DNA of 64,000 bases from Dactylis glomerata (Eukaryota > Streptophyta > Magnoliopsida > Poales > Poaceae). This document shows, one piece after another, positions 58,330 to 64,000 of this stretch. The DNA lies in contig QXEO01000247.1 of assembly GCA_007115705.1 (NCBI GenBank), positions 13,430,933 through 13,494,932 of the forward strand, in the 5' to 3' direction. The translations under genes and the position numbers were made by a program. The notes under the pieces were generated by a model. The model searched no databases. It saw nothing but the letters and a program-made list of their open reading frames with translations, and was not told where the DNA came from. The first letter of the stretch is position 1. Each line of letters opens with the position of its first letter.

Positions 58330-59280
58330 GCGACCATCTCGCGGGCGGCGGTGATGATTTGTACGGCGATGTTCCTGCCGCAGGGAAGGGGAGCCTAGGT
58401 GTGGTGGCGCGTGGGATGCTGGGCCTCGGCTGCCCAATTCCGACGGCTATGACGGTGGGCGTCTATGGGGCGATCGTCGGCTGAATCTTGGTGGGTGCCC
58501 ATGTGGCGCACGGATGGTGGCTCTGTTCTTATGCCGAGCTAGGAGGTGGATCTAGGCACCAGCAGCCTCAAGTCGTCGGACGTGAGGTTGGCGATGTGCG
58601 TGCGGGTTGGTAGTGGCAGTTCGGTTGGTCCTTCAGGGCAGGTAGGTGGTTTGCGACGCACTATTAGGCGAAAGCCTTGTTCTGGCGGTGGTCGGGACCG
58701 ATGGCAGAGATGCCCTTGGGCGCCGCGTCCTTCTTGAAGGTGTCTTCATGACTGTGTTCTTGCTCTGCCACCTAGAGTTCTTTGCGGCGAGCTGTGGGCA
58801 GCTTCGACTACAACTCATAGGCAGTTGTGACTTCGGGTTTGGCGAACCCCGGGTGGAAATCCTGCATCGACCTCAATCGTTGCCGATGATGGTGGCGCTC
58901 TTGATCGTCACTCCCCTCCTTGGAGGCATCGTTGTGGAGCCCTTCACCACCCGTGTCGGTGCTTGCCCTGTTCATCTAGCTGACGTTGTCTAGTTTGTCG
59001 CCATCAACTAAGCGGTGCGTAGCCCTAGGGACGGCGTGAATTCGGAGCGGCGGCTCCGGTATTCGCCTCCACCTTTTGCGTCGAGGTGTTGTGTTTTGTC
59101 TTTTGTCGCTGGGGCAACTTAGTCGCCGACTAGTGTGGGGTTGTGCATGTTGGAACGGCGGCTCCGGATGTTCGCCTCCGCCATGTCGCGTTGAGGTGTT
59201 GGAGTGTCGGTTTTGTTTGCTTAGGCAACTTGGCCTTTGACTCATGTGGAGTGCGGTCTCGGAATCGACCATCTATAGTA
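58330..59280. other. GC-rich non-coding sequence with a two-copy tandem repeat
   Basis: Continuation of the array's target site. Short open frames exist on both strands but none is convincing. At about 59036-59155 and 59150-59262 two copies of a unit of about 115 bp occur: GGA-CGGCGGCTCCGG, TTCGCCTCC, GAGGTGTTG, GGCAACTT. It resembles retroelement untranslated sequence rather than a gene. Confidence 0.45.
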
Positions 59281-60079
59281 AAGCAAGGGCATATTTTCTA
59301 TTCAGTTTAATTGTATAGATAGTTTGGGAGGGATATATTCCTTGATGGTTCTAATAATGCTGATTTGATATTTTACTATATAATTGAGCAAACTTTGCAA
59401 AGTTTGACTTCAGCAAATATAGTATAGGCAATTTATTTTGGAAATAACTAATTCTGAGTCAAATGAGAATAAATAGTCAGGTGATGTCATCACAGTTGCC
59501 ACCTATGTTGCAACTCATAACTAGTACGAATCATGAAGCAATTTAATGGTTTAAATATTTTCTTAGCTACAACTCATGTGTAAATAGCACTATAATCTCA
59601 AGTGCAACCCCAGCAAGTGGAAAAATCTCAGAAGAAACAACTGGAGGGTAGCACAAATCACAACTCATTCGAACAGTCTGAAAGCCGACTGAGAAGTAAC
59701 CTAGTTTTGGGAAGTTTAAATCGTGACGTGTAGATTCCAACATAACGTCCAGCAGCAAGCAAAGCCCCATGACGTGTCGGTAGACTTCAGAACGCGTACG
59801 AATATACGTACGTATGCCAGGCCGGCTTGATCAAACAAAATGCCTTTATATAGTAAAACAAATCAGGCTCGATGTACACATGCAGGCCGGCTTTTGCGGG
59901 TCAAATGGCATTCGTGGAATGGACAATCATACGAAGAATAAAAACATTTACCTGAACTATCAACGATGGCGAGAGGAGGACCATTGACTACAGAAGTAGG
60001 CTCGTAGAGCTTTGTCCATATGTAGGATAGACACGACAGTGAGCAATGAGCATGAGCTTGCCCTTAACGTTCATTGGCC
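59281..60079 (+). promoter_or_regulatory. Upstream region of the lectin receptor kinase gene
   Basis: AT-rich, no ORF of note. A TATA-like TTTATATAG lies near 59845, about 235 bases before the start codon. No other site can be supported. Confidence 0.35.
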
Positions 60080-63050
60080 ATGGCGATGATGAGAGCCAGG
60101 TGCTCTATCGTCCTTGCCTTCCCTTACTTGCTCATACTCATCATTGGCTGCCTTCCTCAGGTTACCTTCCTTAGCTTCAACTACAACTTCTCGGATCCCG
60201 CTGTCCTCGCCGGCGCCGATCTCAAGTTTATGAACGACTCCACCCCCGCCCTCGGCCGCATCGACCTGACCAACCATTCGAGAAGCTTTAGCACTGGCCG
60301 CATAGCCCACGGGCAGGCGGTGCGCCTTTGGGATGACAGCTCGGGCAAGGTCGCCAGCTTCACCACCACCTTCACCTTCGCCATCAAGCCCGCTAGCAGC
60401 AACTCCGCGGCAAGTACTCCCTCCGTTCTATAATCTTGACAGGACTTTTTTCTTTTCTTTTCGAAATGGAGGTTTTACCCCCAGCCTCTGCATCAAAAGC
60501 ATAGACACAGCTTTCGTTACAAGTTAAGTAAACTTGCTTGCTCTACAGAGAGGTGATGGCATGGCGTTCTTTGTGGGGCCTTACCCGCCGACGATGCCCA
60601 CGGACGCGGTCGGTGGCTACCTCGCCTTGTTCAATGACCGGGACAACCCCGCAAACACCGACTTCCCACCGACCGTCGGTGTGGAGTTCGACACGTACAA
60701 GAACGCCCGCTGGGACCCCGCTGACACCAACTGCCACATCGGTGTCAATGTTAACAGCATCAGGTCGACTGAGTACACAGCGCTGCCGGATGGGATCTTC
60801 AACGGGGTCATGACGGCGACGGTCAGATACAACGCCAAAGCTGCCACGCTCTCAGCCACCCTACAGTTCCTCGACCCACCGGGGCAGAGTACATACGTGG
60901 TCAGCGCCAATGTTGGCGCCCTCCGGGACGCGGGTCCGCCGCAGGATGCAGTGGTTGGGTTCTCGGCATCCATCGGGGACTTCATCGAGCAGCATCAGAT
61001 TCTTTCTTGGTCCTTCCGAGTCCACTTTGACCGGTTAGTGGATTAATTCGCCTCTTCTTTACCTATGTTCAAGTTATCCCAAGAAATAGTCAAAAAAATG
61101 TTCTGAGTTGAATTTTGTCCAAATTTGTAGAACAATAAGTAGTATACTAGTTGTAGTGTACAAGGAATCTAATAAATTTTAAATCTGTTCTAGGTATTGC
61201 TATATATTCCACATAAAACTTAAGAAGTTTAAGTTAAGACAAATCTGAAAATTCAATAATTTAGTCTTTTTGTAATTATATTGTATTTTCACCCCCAATT
61301 GGTTTAGGGATGGGACGGGAATTGGTGAATCCCTCCCTTTCACCTAATCCCCCCTAATATTCTGAAATATTAATACTCTCCAGTCCAATATACTGGTATG
61401 ATGTGAGAAGTTCAAAAAGTACAACCTGCAAATTGTGAACTCGATGTGTTCATTGACAGGTTCAAAGACAAAAAACACAAGACTAATTGCAGGGCTAGTT
61501 TCTGTTGGCATGTTCGTACTACTTGCCGTAGCCATATGGCTCGTCTACCGCCAATACTTGAAAAGGAAGAGTATTGCATCTGAAGATGCAGAGATCCATC
61601 TTGACAAAAACATGGACAACGAGTTTGAGAAGGGGGCAGGGCCTCGGAGATTCAGGTATAGCGAGTTGTCGCGGGCGACACGGGGATTCTCTGACAAGGA
61701 AAAGCTCGGCGAGGGCGGCTTCAGGGCAGTCTATCGAGGGTTGTTGCACGACCATGGGCATGTGGCTATCAAGAGAGTCTCTAAGACTTCGAGCCAGGGG
61801 AGGAGGGAATACATCGCAGAAGTAACCATCATCGGGCGTCTCAGGCATCGAAACCTTGTCCAGCTTGTTGGATGGTGCCATAAAGCTGACGAGCTCCTAC
61901 TCGTCTACGAGCTCATGGCGAATGACAGCCTCGATGCCCATCTGTACAATTCAAAACAAATCCTAACGTGGGCAGTCAGGTACGTAGTACAATTGATTTC
62001 AGTGCCTATTTATCGGTCCAATAGTAAGTCTCATCTCATGTTAAATTAAGAGGTTGCACATTTACAAGCTGGGGATAGAACACATAGTTTAGACATGTGG
62101 AATCAAACAGTTGCATATATGTTGACCTAAAGTTGAAAAAAATCGTTTCATTCACCAGTAAGTTTAGAAATGGTAAATCTCCAACGAATTTCAAGTGGGC
62201 ATATCTCTTTCTGAGCTGTTTGATGAACATGTCCCAAAATTCACTTTTGATATTCGCCTTCTGAGATGACATGTACAGGCACAAGATCATTCTTGGCCTC
62301 GGGTCTGCGCTGACGTACCTGCACCAGGAGTGGGAGCAGTGTGTTGTGCACAGGGACATCAAGCCGAGCAACGTGATGCTGGACTCGGCGTTCAACGCCA
62401 AGCTGGGGGACTTCGGGCTCGCACGCCTCGTCGACCATAGCCGCGGCGCGCACACGACATTGATGCTGGCCGGCACCAGGGGCTACATGGACCCCACGTA
62501 CGCGATGACCAGCAGGGCCAGCACCGAGACAGACATGTACAGCTTCGGGGTTGTCATCCTCGAGATAGCCTGTGGGAGGAAGCCCGTCGTCCCACAGGAC
62601 GACGAGAGCAGGGAAGTGCTTGTCGATTGGGTCTGGCAGCTATATGGGAGGGGCACACTCCTAGAGGCCGCAGATGCACGGCTGGAGCGCCAGTCTGATT
62701 CTGACGAGCGCGAGATGGAGCGTGCGCTGGTCGCGGGTCTGTGGTGCGTGCACCCGGACTACGGCTTCAGGCCGTCAATCCGGCAAGCCATGAGTGTGCT
62801 CCAGTTCGAGGCGCCGCTTCCGGACCTGCCGCCGGAGATGCCGGTGGCGATGTATGGCCCGCCGGGTGGAGGGTACACGTCGTCGAATGGGAGCGCCGAC
62901 TCTGGGGGACACTCTTTAACAAGTGACCGGATGGAGAAGAACCCTTCTTTTTCTACTGCCGATACGAGGAACCACGACACCGGGCTAGGGCAAGGCAATC
63001 TGACCGCCAACACAACCGAGCATGTTCAGATCAGGAACTACACTTCCTAG
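60080..63050 (+). pseudogene. L-type lectin-domain receptor-like kinase, probably disrupted in the lectin domain
   Basis: ATG at 60080 opens a signal peptide (hydrophobic SIVLAFPYLLILIIGCL) and a legume-lectin domain (FNYNFSDPAVL...SFTTTFTFAI). At 60413 the frame enters a 139-bp insert and stops at 60431-60433. The lectin frame resumes at GDGMAFFVGP (60552) with metal-site region VEFDTYKN and DTNCHIGVNVNS, to 61046. After an intron come the membrane segment (LIAGLVSVGMFVLLAVAIWLVY, about 61485) and the kinase: LGEGGFRAVYRG, VAIKRV, intron 61980-62278 with in-frame splicing, HRDIKPSN, DFGLAR, GTRGYMDP. A Gly/Ser-rich tail ends at 63050. The exon 1/exon 2 junction does not keep frame with the best sites (donor GT 61034, acceptor AG 61458-61459). 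The kinase frame itself is open. Family role: plasma-membrane receptor in defence or development. Confidence 0.85.
60413..60551. mobile_element. 139-bp transposon-derived insert in the lectin coding sequence
   Basis: The left part begins (after TA) CTCCCTCCGTTCTATAATC, a Stowaway terminus. The rest, from about 60438, reads TTTTCTTTTCGAAATGGAGG ... CAGCCTCTGCATC. On the minus strand that is the 3' end of a LINE like those at 3930 and 12056. The right Stowaway end is missing. 139 bases is not a multiple of 3 and stops occur in frame. Confidence 0.65.
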
Positions 63051-64000
63051 CATAACTTTTCTTTTCTTTCAAGAATTATGAAATGGACGGAGTATAGATC
63101 ATGCACGATTGACCATGTTACGTCCAGGAACTTCACTTGCTACCATGATGTGTCTTCTTCTGATGTTAACCAAGGACTGACTACTTTACTTGGTACACGT
63201 GCTTAAGGACATATTTGGTCAGAAACCACATATTGCAAAATGTTAGGATGACAACTTCAGGGCGTGTTTGGTTGTAGCCATAGTTGTGTAAATTCTTTGC
63301 TAGCCAAATGTTGCGGTGGGGCAACCAATTTGTCCCTCACAAAGAATGTGGTATGCCACACTTGTGGCACAAAAATGAAATATATTTCAACATAGATTTG
63401 GTGGTGTTAATTTTGTATTATAAAACTTGATATTTTTATATAAACTTGGATCAAACCAAGACATGTTTGAAGAGAATAGTCCAGTTCGATTTCATAGAAC
63501 ATCTACTTCAGCATGACTTGTTGCGTCAAAATAACAACATAACTTTTAGAACTTTTATTAGAAAACCACAATTTTTGTGCTAATGATTCTCACAAGACCG
63601 AAAATACACAATTTGATACCAATCCTACTGGCTGAGTTCATTCCTCATCTAGATGAGCAAAAACATTCCTAGACTATTCTCTCGAGTATATATGATTGTC
63701 TAGGTTATGATTTCAGTTTTTTTTTTTAATTCTCAAAATTAGTCAAATTGAACGAAAACACTCATACTGATGTTTCTCTCAAACTACTCATCCAAATTCA
63801 ATGAAACTTTTCCCACAATATTCTTTGGAACCTTTCTGACTTTTCTACATTTTTCTGGTGATTTTGAATTTCTGGTTACAGTTTGGTCAAATTTTACATG
63901 TAACTTCACAAGAATGTGTTTTCCTTCTCAAATCGCTTCTGAAACTTTGAACATGCACAGTGACATTCATGATATTATGGGTTTTTCTTATTTTATTTAA
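63051..64000. other. 3' flank of the lectin receptor kinase gene
   Basis: AT-rich non-coding sequence. CAGGGCGTGTTTGGTTG at about 63258 resembles the terminus of a hAT- or Tourist-type MITE, but no inverted partner was found before 64000. An open frame at the right edge (63770 onward) shows no family feature. Confidence 0.4.

Noticed and set aside
60413..60551. Intron in the lectin receptor kinase gene
   Set aside because: GT and AG can be found near the borders, but no combination I tried restores the lectin reading frame, and the insert carries Stowaway and LINE end sequence.

Overview
This window is plant nuclear DNA, most likely from a Pooideae grass and probably Triticeae (wheat, barley or rye relatives). 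The evidence is the repeat content: an Athila-type Gypsy element with LTRs starting TGATACGTCC on its coding strand, a solo LTR starting TGATACGTCTCC, Stowaway MITEs starting CTCCCTCCGTTC, grass-type Helitron ends, and very GC-biased host coding sequence. I see no prokaryotic feature, operon or CRISPR array, and I found no new defence or metabolic system. What stands out is transposon biology: nested insertions, a tandem dimer retrotransposon, and antisense multi-exon genes carried by retroelements.

Layout. 1-9.1 kb: a probable LTR fragment, a 5'-truncated LINE remnant, short repeat-rich exon-like pieces, captured gene fragments and a Helitron 3' end. 9.14-12.07 kb: a LINE (RT plus zinc-binding domain) with a 14-bp target duplication. 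12.6-15.2 kb: a minus-strand LINE tail, then the only intact ordinary gene I can support, an intronless 215-aa protein of unknown function (14412-15059, minus). 15.95-18.4 kb: a MITE, a minus-strand Helitron end and gene-like fragments. 18.398-31.253 kb: a minus-strand Athila-lineage LTR element with gag, protease and a second ORF but no RT or integrase; its 3' UTR holds one Helitron nested in another. 31.25-42.3 kb: remains of Tat-like Gypsy elements. Antisense 'putative gypsy type transposon' genes occur in both orientations, and the region also holds a perfect solo LTR, a 61-bp tandem array and a truncated gag-protease.

42.5-63.05 kb holds two copies of an L-type lectin receptor kinase gene. 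The left copy (42776-45026) keeps only the membrane and kinase part. It is broken by a 22-bp deletion, a 4-bp insertion and a 641-bp MULE-like element. The right copy (60080-63050) has signal peptide, lectin domain, membrane segment and kinase, but its lectin domain is interrupted by a 139-bp transposon-derived insert and its glycine loop is altered. Between them, 47462-58324 is a chromodomain Gypsy element (Reina-like) arranged LTR-internal-LTR-internal-LTR with an exact 5276-bp period. One 5-bp target duplication (CTTCG) flanks the whole array.

All identities and divergence counts were read by eye, so treat them as approximate. Family names below the lineage level are inferences.
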